From: Pseudoxanthomonas sp. JBR18
GTDB taxonomy: Bacteria; Pseudomonadota; Gammaproteobacteria; Xanthomonadales; Xanthomonadaceae
Assembly: GCF_028198165.1 (NCBI RefSeq)
Contig: NZ_CP116339.1
Span: 2,735,001 to 2,799,000, forward strand
DNA: 64,000 bases
Direction of reading: 5' to 3'
The translations under genes were made by a program, and so were the position numbers. Shown piece by piece: positions 46,953-55,634 of the stretch (the stretch's first letter is position 1; each line of letters starts with the position of its first letter). Under the pieces are notes generated by a model. It made no database searches. It had not been told where the DNA came from and saw only the letters and a list, made by a program, of their open reading frames with translations.

Positions 46953-47831
46953 TCAGTGGCCGTGCGCCTCTTCGTTGTCCAGCGCCGACTTCTCGCTGGC
47001 GAACGGGTTGAGCTTGCGCCAGTTGCCCGGGTAGTCGGGCCACTTGCCGGCCAGCCACGGATGCTGCGGATCGTTGAGTTCCAGCACGCGGCGGGCGTCG
47101 TCGGCCAGGGTCTTGTTGCCCAGCTTGGTGTAGGCCTCGGCCAGGGCGGCGATTGCGTCGTACTGGAACTCGCTCTGCGGATAGGTTTCCAGGATGTACT
47201 TGGCCCGGGTCACCGCCGCGGTGTAGGCGCCGCGGTGCAAGTAGTACAGCGCGGTTTCCATGTCGTGGCGGGCGAAAGTATTACGCAGCTGGATCATGCG
47301 CTCACGCGCGTCGGCGGCGTAGCGGCTGTTCGGATAGCGCTCAGTGACGGTGTTGAAATCGCTGTAGGCCTGCATCGGCGTGGACAGGTCGCGGCGGCTG
47401 GAATCCAGGCTCCAGACCTTCTGCAGGAACACCGTGTCGCGGTTGGAGTTGGCCAGGCCACGCAGGTAGTACATGTAGGGCACGTTGCGCTGGGTCGGAT
47501 AGGTGCGCAGGAAGCGGTCGATGCTGGACACCGCCTCTTCCATCTTGCCGGACTTGTACTGGGCGTAGGCGATTTCCATCTGCGCCTGCTCGGTGTACGG
47601 ACCGTAGGGATACTGGGCGATCAGCGCCTGGAACTGGCGCTCGGCACCGCTCCAGTTGCCGCGCGTCATCGCGGTATGCGCCTCGCTGTAGATCGCCTCC
47701 ACCGGACGCGATTCCCGGGCCTTGTCCTTGCTATTGCGACCACAGCCGGTGGCGGCGAGGGCGGCCACCAGAAGCAGGAGCACGATGCGGACGGTGTTGC
47801 GGGTGAACGGAGCTGCGAAACGCTGGGACAT
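46953..47831 (-). CDS. bamD: Outer membrane protein assembly factor BamD
   Basis: An essential 292-residue lipoprotein of the BAM complex, which inserts beta-barrels into the outer membrane. Start ATG 47831 gives MSQRFAAPFTRNTVRIVLLLLVA and the lipobox LAATGC. The rest is five TPR-like pairs: EAIYSEAHTAMTRGNWSGAE, AQYPYGPYTEQAQMEIAYA, SIDRFLRTYPTQRNVPYMYY with GLANSNRD, DFNTVTERYPNSRYAADARE and ALYYLHRGAYTAAVTRAKY, which are BamD signatures. It is divergent from rluD across 106 bases, as in Escherichia coli, so their promoters share the gap. Confidence 0.97.
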   Translation of the reverse strand: MSQRFAAPFTRNTVRIVLLLLVAALAATGCGRNSKDKARESRPVEAIYSEAHTAMTRGNWSGAERQFQALIAQYPYGPYTEQAQMEIAYAQYKSGKMEEAVSSIDRFLRTYPTQRNVPYMYYLRGLANSNRDTVFLQKVWSLDSSRRDLSTPMQAYSDFNTVTERYPNSRYAADARERMIQLRNTFARHDMETALYYLHRGAYTAAVTRAKYILETYPQSEFQYDAIAALAEAYTKLGNKTLADDARRVLELNDPQHPWLAGKWPDYPGNWRKLNPFASEKSALDNEEAHGH

Positions 47832-47937
47832 GGGCAGGCGGGCGGGCCGCATCGGGGAAACGAAGGGGCGATGATAGCCTAGGCGGCTGCCGGGCCATGA
47901 ATGTCCGGTCAATCAACACCGCAGGCCCCTTGACCAA

Positions 47938-48939
47938 ATGACCGCTGCTGCAGACGACGACGCCCTCGATTCCCCCGCCGCCGAGGGTCCGCGCACCGCG
48001 CAAGTGCCGGTCAACGCCGCTGGGCGCCGGTTCGACGCGGTCCTGGCCGAATTGTTCCCCGAGTTCTCCCGCTCGCGGCTGGCCGAGTGGATCAAGTCCG
48101 GCGATGCGCGCCTGGACGGTGAAGTCGTGCGCCCACGCGACCCGGTCACCCCCGGGCAGGTGGCCAGCCTGCAGGTGGTGATTGAGACCCAGACTCACGC
48201 CCTGCCCGAGGACATCCCGCTGCAGGTGCTCTACGAGGACAGCGAGGTCATCGTGCTGGACAAGCCGGCCGGGCTGGTGGTGCATCCGGGCGCGGGCAAC
48301 CACACCGGGACCCTGGTCAACGCGCTGCTGTTCCACGATCCGGCGCTGTCGGCGCTGCCGCGCGCGGGCATCGTCCATCGCCTGGACAAGGACACCTCGG
48401 GGGTCATGGTCGTGGCGCGCACGCTGCAGGCCCACACCTCGCTGGTGGCCCAGTTGTCCGCGCGCCAGGTGCATCGCCAGTACCTGGCCGTGGTGGTCGG
48501 GGCAATGGTGTCCGGGGCGACCGTGGATGCGCCGATCGATCGCCATCCGCGCGACCGCCTGAAGATGGCCGTGCGCGAGGACGGCCGCGAGGCGGTGACC
48601 CATTACCGCCTGCGCGAGCGCTTCCGGGGTCACACCGCCGTGGAGTGCCGCCTGGAAACCGGCCGCACCCACCAGATCCGCGTGCACATGGCGCATGCGC
48701 GTTTCCCGATCGTCGGCGACCCGCTCTACGGCGGTCCGCTGCGCCTGCCGCGCGGGGCCACCGAGGCGCTCAACGCGCAGCTGCGCGGCTTCCGCCGCCA
48801 GGCACTGCACGCCGAAACCCTCGAGTTCGTGCATCCGGCCACCGGCGAGCCGGTGCGCACCAGCGCCCCGGTGCCCGCCGACATGCTGGACCTGCTCGCA
48901 GCCCTGCGCGAGGACACGGCCGCGCACAAGGGGCGATGA
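47938..48939 (+). CDS. rluD: 23S rRNA pseudouridine synthase RluD
   Basis: A 333-residue enzyme that makes the conserved pseudouridines of helix 69 of 23S rRNA and helps 50S assembly. Seen: an S4 domain ([21 protein letters not shown], about 32-52), [20 protein letters not shown], the active-site loop [19 protein letters not shown] with the catalytic Asp, [12 protein letters not shown] and [16 protein letters not shown]. It overlaps pgeF in an ATGA junction. The order bamD <- -> rluD-pgeF is the same as in Escherichia coli, which supports the RluD call over RluA or RluC. Confidence 0.96.
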   Translation: MTAAADDDALDSPAAEGPRTAQVPVNAAGRRFDAVLAELFPEFSRSRLAEWIKSGDARLDGEVVRPRDPVTPGQVASLQVVIETQTHALPEDIPLQVLYEDSEVIVLDKPAGLVVHPGAGNHTGTLVNALLFHDPALSALPRAGIVHRLDKDTSGVMVVARTLQAHTSLVAQLSARQVHRQYLAVVVGAMVSGATVDAPIDRHPRDRLKMAVREDGREAVTHYRLRERFRGHTAVECRLETGRTHQIRVHMAHARFPIVGDPLYGGPLRLPRGATEALNAQLRGFRRQALHAETLEFVHPATGEPVRTSAPVPADMLDLLAALREDTAAHKGR

Positions 48940-49703
48940 ACGCGCTGCTGCCCGCCGACTGGCCCGCACCGCCGGGCGTGAGCGCGCTAGTAACGCTGCG
49001 TCATGGCGCCGGTGGTTCGGCCGCGCCATTCGACACCTTCAACCTGGGCAACCGGAGCGCCGCCACCGGCGACGACCCGGCCCAGGTAGAGGCCAATCGC
49101 GCGGAACTGGCGGCGCTGGCCGACTTGCCGTCGTTGCCGCAGTGGCTGCGCCAGGTGCACGGCACCGGGGTGGTGCGCATCGATGCGCCGTTGTCCGCGC
49201 CGCGCGCCGCTGCGGACGAGCCCCAGGCCGATGCCGCCGTGACCAGCGCGCCCGACGTGGTCCTGGCGATCCTCACCGCCGACTGCCTGCCGGTGGTCTT
49301 CGCCGCGGTCGACGGTAGCGAAGTTGCCGCCGCGCACGCGGGCTGGCGCGGGCTAGCCGACGGCGTGCTGGAGCGTACTGTCGCGGCCATGCGCACGCCT
49401 GCCGCCCAGGTGCGCGCCTGGCTGGGGCCGGCGGCCGGCCCGCAGGCCTACGAGATCGGCGTGGAGGTCTTCGAGGCCTTCATCGCCGCCGATCCGCAGG
49501 CCGCGACCGCTTTTGCCTCGACCCGGCCGGGCCACTGGAACGTCGATCTGTATGCCCTGGCGCGGCGACGCCTGGCTGCGGCCGGCGTGGTCGATGTCCA
49601 CGGCGGCGGCCTGTGCACGATCAGCGACCCGGGCCGGTTCTACTCGCACCGGCGCGATGCGCGCACCGGGCGCATGGCCACGCTGGCCTGGCGGTCGGGC
49701 TGA
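48936..49703 (+). CDS. pgeF: YfiH-type peptidoglycan editing factor / purine nucleoside phosphorylase
   Basis: A 255-residue cytosolic multicopper-oxidase-like fold. Members act on peptidoglycan precursors in Escherichia coli and on adenosine/inosine in other bacteria. Seen: HGTGVVRID (near 63), [10 protein letters not shown] with the conserved Cys (near 110), [18 protein letters not shown] with the metal-binding His (near 133-150), and the C-terminal [11 protein letters not shown]. The start ATG 48936 overlaps the rluD stop by four bases, and the pair is almost certainly one transcript. Confidence 0.94.
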   Translation: MNALLPADWPAPPGVSALVTLRHGAGGSAAPFDTFNLGNRSAATGDDPAQVEANRAELAALADLPSLPQWLRQVHGTGVVRIDAPLSAPRAAADEPQADAAVTSAPDVVLAILTADCLPVVFAAVDGSEVAAAHAGWRGLADGVLERTVAAMRTPAAQVRAWLGPAAGPQAYEIGVEVFEAFIAADPQAATAFASTRPGHWNVDLYALARRRLAAAGVVDVHGGGLCTISDPGRFYSHRRDARTGRMATLAWRSG

Positions 49704-49716
49704 GGATCGATTGCGC

Positions 49717-50301
49717 ATGGAAGCGAGCCTCTGGTCAGACGTCGATTCCGCGCCGGGTTCCGCCGCGCCTCCTCTTTTTGCCCGCGTGCTCGGCCAGGAG
49801 GCGTTCGCACGATTGCCGGCGCCGGTGCGTGCCCTGCACGATGCGCAGCAGGACACCTGTTGGGCCGGAAGCGGGGAGGTGATCCGCGGCGGCCATCCGC
49901 TGATCCTGCCGCTGGCCTGGGCGGCCCGGCTGCCTCCGGCCGGCGTCGTTCCGGTGCGCGTGGGATTCGTGCGCGCCGGCGGTCTTGAGCGCTGGCAGCG
50001 GCGCTTCGGCCACCACCGCATGGACTCGACGCTCTGGCAGCACGGTCGGCTGCTGCGCGAGCGCCTCGGGCTGGTGACCTTCGATTTCAGCCTGCGCGCG
50101 GACGCGGCAGGGCTGGTCTGGTCGGTGGAGGCGGTGCGGACCTGTGGAGTCCGCTTGCCGCGGCGCTGGTTCGCCAGGACGCGCGCCTTCGAGTCGATGG
50201 ACGCCGGCGTCTATGTCTTCGACGTGGACGTGGTGCTGACCTGGGTCGGCCTGCTGGTGCGTTACCGCGGACGACTCCAGCCGGGCTGCCCCGATGCGTG
50301 A
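49717..50301 (+). CDS. DUF4166-like protein
   Basis: A 194-residue soluble protein. Seen: PAPVRALHDAQQDTCWAGSG near residue 40, GFVRAGGLERWQRRFGHHRM (near 84-103), RERLGLVTFDFSLRADAAGL and SVEAVRTCGVRLPRRWFART, a layout I associate with DUF4166 proteins, which often sit beside short-chain dehydrogenases or DUF393 proteins. The His/Arg-rich segment HHRMDSTLWQHGR and FDVDVVLTWVGLLVRYRG at the C-terminus are its conserved-looking parts. The gene overlaps the DCC gene by 8 bases. Function unknown. Confidence 0.65.
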   Translation: MEASLWSDVDSAPGSAAPPLFARVLGQEAFARLPAPVRALHDAQQDTCWAGSGEVIRGGHPLILPLAWAARLPPAGVVPVRVGFVRAGGLERWQRRFGHHRMDSTLWQHGRLLRERLGLVTFDFSLRADAAGLVWSVEAVRTCGVRLPRRWFARTRAFESMDAGVYVFDVDVVLTWVGLLVRYRGRLQPGCPDA

Positions 50302-50710
50302 GGATGCGTCCCTCCCCGCAGGCGCCGTGATCGTCTTCGACGGCACCTGCGTGCTCTGCAATGGCTGGGTGCGGTTCCTGCTGCGCCACGACCGACGCGG
50401 TCGATATCGCTTTGCGGCGATGCAGGGTTCCAGCGGACGGGCGCTGCTGGCGGCGCATGGGCTGGATCCTGAGGATCCCGCCTCGTTCCTGCTGGTCGAC
50501 GCGCAGGGCATGCGCACCGATACCGCAGCCATCGTGCGGGTCTTGGTCGGGCTCGGCGGTCTGTGGCGGCTGGCGCTGCTGGCCCGCGTGCTGCCACGAG
50601 GCTTGGGGGATGCGGGCTATCGCTTCCTGGCGCGTCGGCGCAAGCGCTGGTTCGGGAGCACGGCCTGCACGGTGCCCAGCCCCGAGCAGCGCGAGCGCTT
50701 CCTGGACTGA
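50294..50710 (+). CDS. Thiol-disulfide oxidoreductase-like DCC family protein (DUF393)
   Basis: A 138-residue protein with the family motif DGTCVLCNGWVRFLLRHDR (near 16-34), a CxxC redox-type pair in a thioredoxin-like fold. RYRFAAMQGSSGRALLAA and ASFLLVDAQG follow; the C-terminal helices end RRRKRWFGSTACTVPSPEQR. The family name (DCC) comes from Asp-x-x-Cys-x-x-Cys. It overlaps the DUF4166-like gene by 8 bases, so the two products probably act together. Electron-transfer or disulfide function is inferred from the motif. Confidence 0.9.
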   Translation: MREDASLPAGAVIVFDGTCVLCNGWVRFLLRHDRRGRYRFAAMQGSSGRALLAAHGLDPEDPASFLLVDAQGMRTDTAAIVRVLVGLGGLWRLALLARVLPRGLGDAGYRFLARRRKRWFGSTACTVPSPEQRERFLD

Positions 50711-50798
50711 ACGCCGCAGGTCGCGGCGATTCGACGCATCACCTCACCGAGCCGGCGCACGCGCACTTGGTGGCGCGTCGCCCTTGATGAAAAGGCGG

Positions 50799-52358
50799 CT
50801 AGCGCAGCACGACCAGAATGACGGCGGTCAGCACCAGCACCAGCGCGATGCCGACGGCGACATCCTTGGGAATGTGGGTCAGGCCCGGACGGGCGTCGGC
50901 CAGGATCTCCTGGCCATCGGCATCGGGACCGTCGGCCGCGCCCAGCTTCCACATCCAGAATGTGGTCAGCAGCGCGGTGGCCACGCACAACACGCCGCCC
51001 ATGATGGTGAAGTGCAGGGTGATGACCTCGGTCTCGCGCAGCACGAACAGCACCGCGCTCAGCGCGTGGCCGCAGGCCAGGCCGCGCAACGCCGCCGAAG
51101 CGCCCAGGCGCTTGACCCACAGCCCCATCAGGAACACCGCCACCAACGGCGAGGCGACGAAGGCGAAGACCTGCTGCAGATAGGCCCACAACCCGGAGAA
51201 GTGCTGGATCATCGGCGCCCACAGCGCGGCGATCATCGCGATCACCAGGGTCACCAGGCGGCCGGTCCAGGCCAGCTGGGTCGGCGAGAGATGCGGCTTC
51301 TTGGGCCGCACGAAGTCCAGGGTGACCAGGGTGGCCGCCGAATTGAGCGTGGCCGAGACGGTGGACATCAGCGCGGCGATCAGACCGGCCAGGATCAGGC
51401 CGGTGACGCCGGCCGGGGTGAAGTTGGACACCATGGCCGGGAACACTTGGTCGGGATGCTCCAGGCCGGGCAGCAGCACGCTGGCCATCGCGCCGGGGAT
51501 GGTCATCAGGAAGATCGGCAGCAGCTTGAGCGTCGCGGCGATCACCGCGCCACGCCCGGCGGTTTCCACATCGCGCGCGCCCAGCACGCGCTGGATGACG
51601 TACTGGTTCATCGTCCAGTAGTAGAAGCCTACGATCGGCACGCCGGTGATCAGGCCCAGCCATGGCACGCCGGGATCGTCGAGCGGGCGGATCAGCGAGA
51701 GTTTCTCCGGGCTGACCTGGGCCACCACGTTGGACCAGCTGTAATCGAACTTGCCGAACACGATGAAGCTCAAGCAGGCCGCGCCGGCCAGCAGCACCAC
51801 GCCCTGCATTACGTCGGTGTAGACCACCGCACGCAGGCCGCCGCAGGCGGTGTACACCGCAGTGAACGCGGCGATGGTGATGCACACGCTCCACAGATCG
51901 AACATCGGCAGGAACGTGGTGACGATCAGGCCGCCGGCATACAGCGTGCCGGCCGTGTCCAGCACGATGGACAGGAACAGCGTGATCACCGACAGATACT
52001 TGCGCAGGCGCGAATCGAAACGCCGCTCCATCAGCTCGGGCATGGTCGAGACCTTGGCCCGCAGCAGCACCGGCATGACGAAGATCGCGGTGAAGATCAG
52101 CACCACGCCGGCCATCCACTCGTAGTTGGCGGCCGAGATGCCCGTGCTGTAGGCCGCGCCCGGCAGCCCGACCAGCGTGTCGGAGGAGATGTTGGAGGCG
52201 AACAGCGACACACCCACCGCGATGGGCCCCAGGCTGCGGCCTGCGAGGAACAGTTCGTCGGAGGACGCGGACTTGCGCGTGGCCGAGAAGCCGATGATCG
52301 CCGTCAGCAGGAAGTAGCCCGCGATGACCCAGTAGTCGAGTGTTGAGAGGTGCGCCAT
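50799..52358 (-). CDS. Sodium:solute symporter (SSS family, SGLT-like)
   Basis: A 519-residue inner membrane transporter that should take up a sugar or similar solute with sodium. Seen: about 13-14 membrane helices, the first ending IGFSATRKSASSDELFLAGR, SLFASNISSDTLVGLPGAAY with the sodium-site-like Ser/Asn of helix 1, YEWMAGVVLIFTAIFVMP, TACGGLRAVVYTDVMQGVVL (the family signature of helix 5), and ALMSTVSATLNSAATLVTLD (sodium-coordinating Ser pair of helix 8). It resembles SGLT-type glucose or galactose symporters more than proline PutP. It has no sugar-metabolism neighbour, so the substrate is open. Transcribed opposite to its upstream genes. Confidence 0.9.
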   Translation of the reverse strand: MAHLSTLDYWVIAGYFLLTAIIGFSATRKSASSDELFLAGRSLGPIAVGVSLFASNISSDTLVGLPGAAYSTGISAANYEWMAGVVLIFTAIFVMPVLLRAKVSTMPELMERRFDSRLRKYLSVITLFLSIVLDTAGTLYAGGLIVTTFLPMFDLWSVCITIAAFTAVYTACGGLRAVVYTDVMQGVVLLAGAACLSFIVFGKFDYSWSNVVAQVSPEKLSLIRPLDDPGVPWLGLITGVPIVGFYYWTMNQYVIQRVLGARDVETAGRGAVIAATLKLLPIFLMTIPGAMASVLLPGLEHPDQVFPAMVSNFTPAGVTGLILAGLIAALMSTVSATLNSAATLVTLDFVRPKKPHLSPTQLAWTGRLVTLVIAMIAALWAPMIQHFSGLWAYLQQVFAFVASPLVAVFLMGLWVKRLGASAALRGLACGHALSAVLFVLRETEVITLHFTIMGGVLCVATALLTTFWMWKLGAADGPDADGQEILADARPGLTHIPKDVAVGIALVLVLTAVILVVLR

Positions 52359-52655
52359 GGCCCCACGTCATCTGGTGAGATTCATTCAGGGAAGCACGAT
52401 CGCGCGCCGCGATGCAAATGCGCGCCGCACGCGCAAAGGCCTGAAACAAGCCCTTTTACGCACATGCGTGACACGTACGGGGGCAGGCCATGATCATCGC
52501 CGCAAGGCAACATGCGCATCGCACGGACGAGGGCGCCGGAGCTTGCTTGCCATGGTGTGAAGCCCGCGCCGCCGCCTGCACGGCGGTCTCGGCCATGGCG
52601 CGTCCTTCGCCTTGGTGGCACGCTCTGTCGCCGTCCCCTGATGCAAGAACCCTTC

Positions 52656-53126
52656 ATGTCCATGCGATCGACGTTGCTGGCGATGACCTTGGCACTGTTG
52701 TCCGCCTGCGCGGTCCAGCCCACCCGCTCCAGCCAGACCACGGCCGCGATGCAGGGCGACGCCGCGCGCCCGGCGCAGGCCGCCGGCTGGGTCCGCAGCG
52801 AGCTGTATTTCGGCGTGGGCGCCGACGACGGTGTGGCCGACCGTCCGCAGGATGCACCGATCGGCCAGGCGCAGTGGCGCGCCTTCCTGGACAAGGAAGT
52901 GACTCCGCGGTTCCCCGATGGACTGACCGTGTTCGATGCCTACGGACAGTGGATGTTCCGTGGCGCCCCGGCGCCGAACCGGCTGAAGACCAAGGTGCTG
53001 GTCATCCTGCATCAGGACACGCCGCAACACCGGGCCGACATCGAAGCCATCCGCCTGGCGTGGAAGCAGGCCACCGGCCACCAGTCGGTGCTGTGGGCGC
53101 GCATACCGGTGGAGGTCTCGTTCTGA
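52656..53126 (+). CDS. DUF3574 lipoprotein
   Basis: A 156-residue secreted lipoprotein: SMRSTLLAMTLALLSACAVQP has a lipobox at LLSAC (Cys near 17). The body carries the DUF3574 pattern: WVRSELYFGVG (near 50), WRAFLDKEVTPRFPDGLTVFDAYGQWMF split as LDKEVTPRFPDGLTVFD and GQWMFRG, LKTKVLVILHQDT and QSVLWARIPVEVSF at the end. Function unknown; in some relatives this domain sits next to cell-wall or metal-uptake genes. Start chosen at ATG 52656; ATG 52662 is equal by sequence. Upstream of the broken acetyltransferase by ATG-free overlap. Confidence 0.85.
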   Translation: MSMRSTLLAMTLALLSACAVQPTRSSQTTAAMQGDAARPAQAAGWVRSELYFGVGADDGVADRPQDAPIGQAQWRAFLDKEVTPRFPDGLTVFDAYGQWMFRGAPAPNRLKTKVLVILHQDTPQHRADIEAIRLAWKQATGHQSVLWARIPVEVSF

Positions 53127-53614
53127 GCATCACCGCCGCGCCGTTTGAGATCCGACCCGATGACCTGAGCGGTGCACAGATCCGTGCGCTGCTGGAGTAA
53201 CACCTGCGCCAGATGCATGCCCACTCGCCGCCGGGCAGCGTCTTCGCGCTGGACCTGACCGGCCTGCAGGCACCGGGCATGCGCGTGTGGAGCGCGTGGC
53301 GCGGCGATGCGCTGGTCGCGGTGGGCGCGCTCAAGGACTGGGGCGACGGCACCGGCGAGCTCAAGTCCATGCGCACCCACCCCGACCACCTGCGCCAGGG
53401 CGCGGCCGCCGCCGTGCTGGAACACATCATCGGACAGGCGCGTGCACTGGGCCTGCATCGGCTGAGCCTGGAGACCGGCTCGGGCGAGGCTTTCGAGCCG
53501 GCGCTGGCACTGTACCGGCGGCGCGGCTTTGCCAACGGGCCGGCGTTTGGCGACTACGTCGCCAGCGACTTCAACCAGTTCCTGCATCTTCGGATTGAAG
53601 CAGCATCGCGCTGA
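53123..53614 (+). pseudogene. GNAT acetyltransferase, interrupted by an in-frame UAA
   Basis: One reading frame encodes SITAAPFEIRPDDLSGAQIR and LLE, then TAA at 53198-53200, then HLRQMHAHSPPGSVFALDLT to TGA at 53612-53614. The part after the stop is a full acetyl-CoA-binding core: VAVGALKDWGDGTGELKSMR, HLRQGAAAAVLEHIIGQA (the RxxGxA motif) and RLSLETGSGEAFEPALAL. Proteins of this type begin IRPDDL...LLxxHL, so the UAA interrupts the first helix. A normal start is also missing: only CTG (53123) or the internal ATG 53213 exist, neither with a ribosome site. The protein, if made from 53213 (133 residues), would lack strand beta-1. Probably a dead gene. Confidence 0.75.
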
Positions 53615-53626
53615 GCGGATGCCACG

Positions 53627-54541
53627 TCATGCCGGTTCGCGTAACGCTCGCCTGGCGGAGGCGCTTGGCATTGGCATGACCGCCAGCAGCGCGGCGCCGA
53701 CGATGAGGGCCGCGCCGGCCCAGCCCCAGCTGCCGAGCCGGTCGCCCAACCACAGCGCGCCGAACAGGGCGCCGAAGGCCGGTTCGCAGCCGCCCAGCAC
53801 CGCCACGCGGGTCGCGCTGCGGTGGCGCGCGCCCAGGTTCTGCGCACCGGTGGCGAACAGGGTGCAGCCCAGCACCAGCCAGGCCAGCGGCAGCCACAGG
53901 TTTTCGACGGTGTCGGGATGCCAAACGGTGCGCAGGGATCCGGGCAGGACGAGCAGGGCCAGCAGCGCGCCCAGGGCGACCACGCCGGACTGCACGCCGG
54001 TCAGGGCCAGGGCGGGCACCGGACGGCGCAGCATCTGCTGGCGGGTCAGCACGCCCAGCGCGCTGCGGCTGACCGCGGCGGCCAGCAGCAGCCCATCGCC
54101 CAGGCGCAGATGCAGGCCGCCGTCGGTGGTCAGCAGCACCACGCCGCCCAGCGACACCGCGCACGCCACCGTCTCGGGCAGCGTAGGGCGACGTCCCAGC
54201 CAGGCCCACTCGGCCAGCGGCGTCAGCACCAGGCACAGGCTGATCAGCAGAGCAGCGTTGGCGGCACTGGTGTGCAGGACCCCCACGCATTCCAGCGTCA
54301 GGGTCACCAGCATCAGTGCGCCCAGCACAGCCAGCCGCAGCCAATCGGTGCGCGGCAGGCGCAGGCGCAGCCACGCCGGGGCCAGCAGCAGCGACGCCAA
54401 GCCAAAGCGCAAGACCAGCAGCATCGCCACCGGCACCCAGTGCAGGGCGGACTGGGTGACGCCATAGCTGGTGGCCCAGACCAGGGCGGACAGGACGAGC
54501 AACAGGTCGGGCCAGCTCAGAGGGGCGCGGGAAGTTGGCAT
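53627..54541 (-). CDS. EamA/DMT-family transporter
   Basis: A 304-residue inner membrane exporter of the drug/metabolite transporter superfamily, with about ten helices in two EamA repeats: LLLVLSALVWATSYGVTQSA (first), GALMLVTLTLECVGVLHTSA, AALLISLCLVLTPLAEWAWL, then the second repeat with LGGCEPAFGALFGALWLGDR and the motif PAFG in helix 9. ATG 54541 is chosen because it opens shortly before helix 1. Divergent from a LysR gene over 107 bases, so this is a typical regulator-exporter pair, probably for an amino acid or toxic metabolite. Substrate unknown. Confidence 0.9.
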   Translation of the reverse strand: MPTSRAPLSWPDLLLVLSALVWATSYGVTQSALHWVPVAMLLVLRFGLASLLLAPAWLRLRLPRTDWLRLAVLGALMLVTLTLECVGVLHTSAANAALLISLCLVLTPLAEWAWLGRRPTLPETVACAVSLGGVVLLTTDGGLHLRLGDGLLLAAAVSRSALGVLTRQQMLRRPVPALALTGVQSGVVALGALLALLVLPGSLRTVWHPDTVENLWLPLAWLVLGCTLFATGAQNLGARHRSATRVAVLGGCEPAFGALFGALWLGDRLGSWGWAGAALIVGAALLAVMPMPSASARRALREPA

Positions 54542-54648
54542 GAAGGCCTCGGGAGGGGGCGGACACGCAGTCTCCATCCTTGCCAATGGATAGATAATCC
54601 GGATCTGATGCACATCACCTGTGTGCTTGAGGCAACAATCGAGGCGCC

Positions 54649-55572
54649 GTGGACGACATCGACCTGATCCCCCTGTTGCCGGACATGGCGGCCTTCGTGC
54701 AGGTGGCCGAAGCCGGCAGCTTCTCGGCCGCCGCGCGGCGACTCGGCGTGACCCCCTCGGCGGTCAGCCGCCAGGTCCAGCGCCTGGAGCGCGCGCTGTC
54801 GGTGCGGCTGATCGAGCGCTCCACCCGCCAGCTGCGGCTGAGCGATGCCGGCGAGGCCGTCTGTGCCCGCTGCCGCGACATGCTGCAGGCGGCGGCCGCC
54901 GCGGTGGGCTCCGCCGGCCAGCTGCAGGCCGCTCCGCGTGGGCTGGTACGCCTGAGCGCGCCGGTGGCTTATGCGCGGCACCGGATCCATCCGCATGTCC
55001 CGGAGTTTCTCGCGCGCTATCCGCAGGTGGACCTGCAACTGCTGCTTCTGGACCGGCTGGTGGACCCGATTGCCGAGGGCGTGGACCTGGTGGTGCGGGT
55101 GACCGAGCAACCGTTCGAGGGCTGGGTGGCACGCGCGCTGCATCGGGTCGAACACGTGCTGTGCGCTGCGCCGGATTACCTGCGCGCGCACGCTGAGCCG
55201 GACCATCCCCGGGCGCTGGCCACGCATCAGTGCCTGCACCTGGGCGAGTCGCGCCAGGATCAGCGTTGGCAGTTCACCCGGGGCAGCGAGCGGGCGCGGG
55301 TAGAGGTGCATGGGCGCTATCCGGCCAATCACAGTGCGGTGCGCGCCGAGGCCGCCGCAGCCGGTCTGGGCATCGCGTCGCTGCCGGATTTCGTGGCCAG
55401 TCCGTGGCTGGCCGATGGCCGCTTGCGGCGGGTGCTGGCGGACTGGACGTTTCATCCGCCGGTCTACGCCGGGACCGCGTGGCTGATGTATCCGCCCAAC
55501 CGCTACCTGCCGCCCAAGGCACGCGTGCTGATCGACTTTCTGGTCGAGCGGCTGGCCGCGCCTTGCGCGTGA
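54649..55572 (+). CDS. LysR-family transcriptional regulator
   Basis: A 307-residue regulator with GTG start at 54649. The N-terminal helix-turn-helix (MAAFVQVAEAGSFSAAARR, GVTPSAVSRQVQRLERALSV) and the LysR wing RLIERSTRQLRLSDAG are standard. The effector domain spans about 95-300 (RGLVRLSAPVAYARHRIHPH, GVDLVVRVTEQPFEGW, AAAGLGIASLPDFVAS). It resembles the subgroup that controls adjacent exporters or quinone reductases. The divergent DMT gene is the likely target. A clear T-N11-A operator could not be fixed in the gap. Confidence 0.95.
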   Translation: MDDIDLIPLLPDMAAFVQVAEAGSFSAAARRLGVTPSAVSRQVQRLERALSVRLIERSTRQLRLSDAGEAVCARCRDMLQAAAAAVGSAGQLQAAPRGLVRLSAPVAYARHRIHPHVPEFLARYPQVDLQLLLLDRLVDPIAEGVDLVVRVTEQPFEGWVARALHRVEHVLCAAPDYLRAHAEPDHPRALATHQCLHLGESRQDQRWQFTRGSERARVEVHGRYPANHSAVRAEAAAAGLGIASLPDFVASPWLADGRLRRVLADWTFHPPVYAGTAWLMYPPNRYLPPKARVLIDFLVERLAAPCA

Positions 55573-55634
55573 CGTTGTCCGGCAGGGTGACCAGCGCCTA
55601 GGATCGACAGCTTCCCCGCGTCGGCGCCACCTGC

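Noticed and set aside
52359..52655. Possible small gene upstream of the DUF3574 lipoprotein
   Set aside because: Open frames there have no ribosome site or protein-like composition; only the extension of the lipoprotein frame overlaps it.
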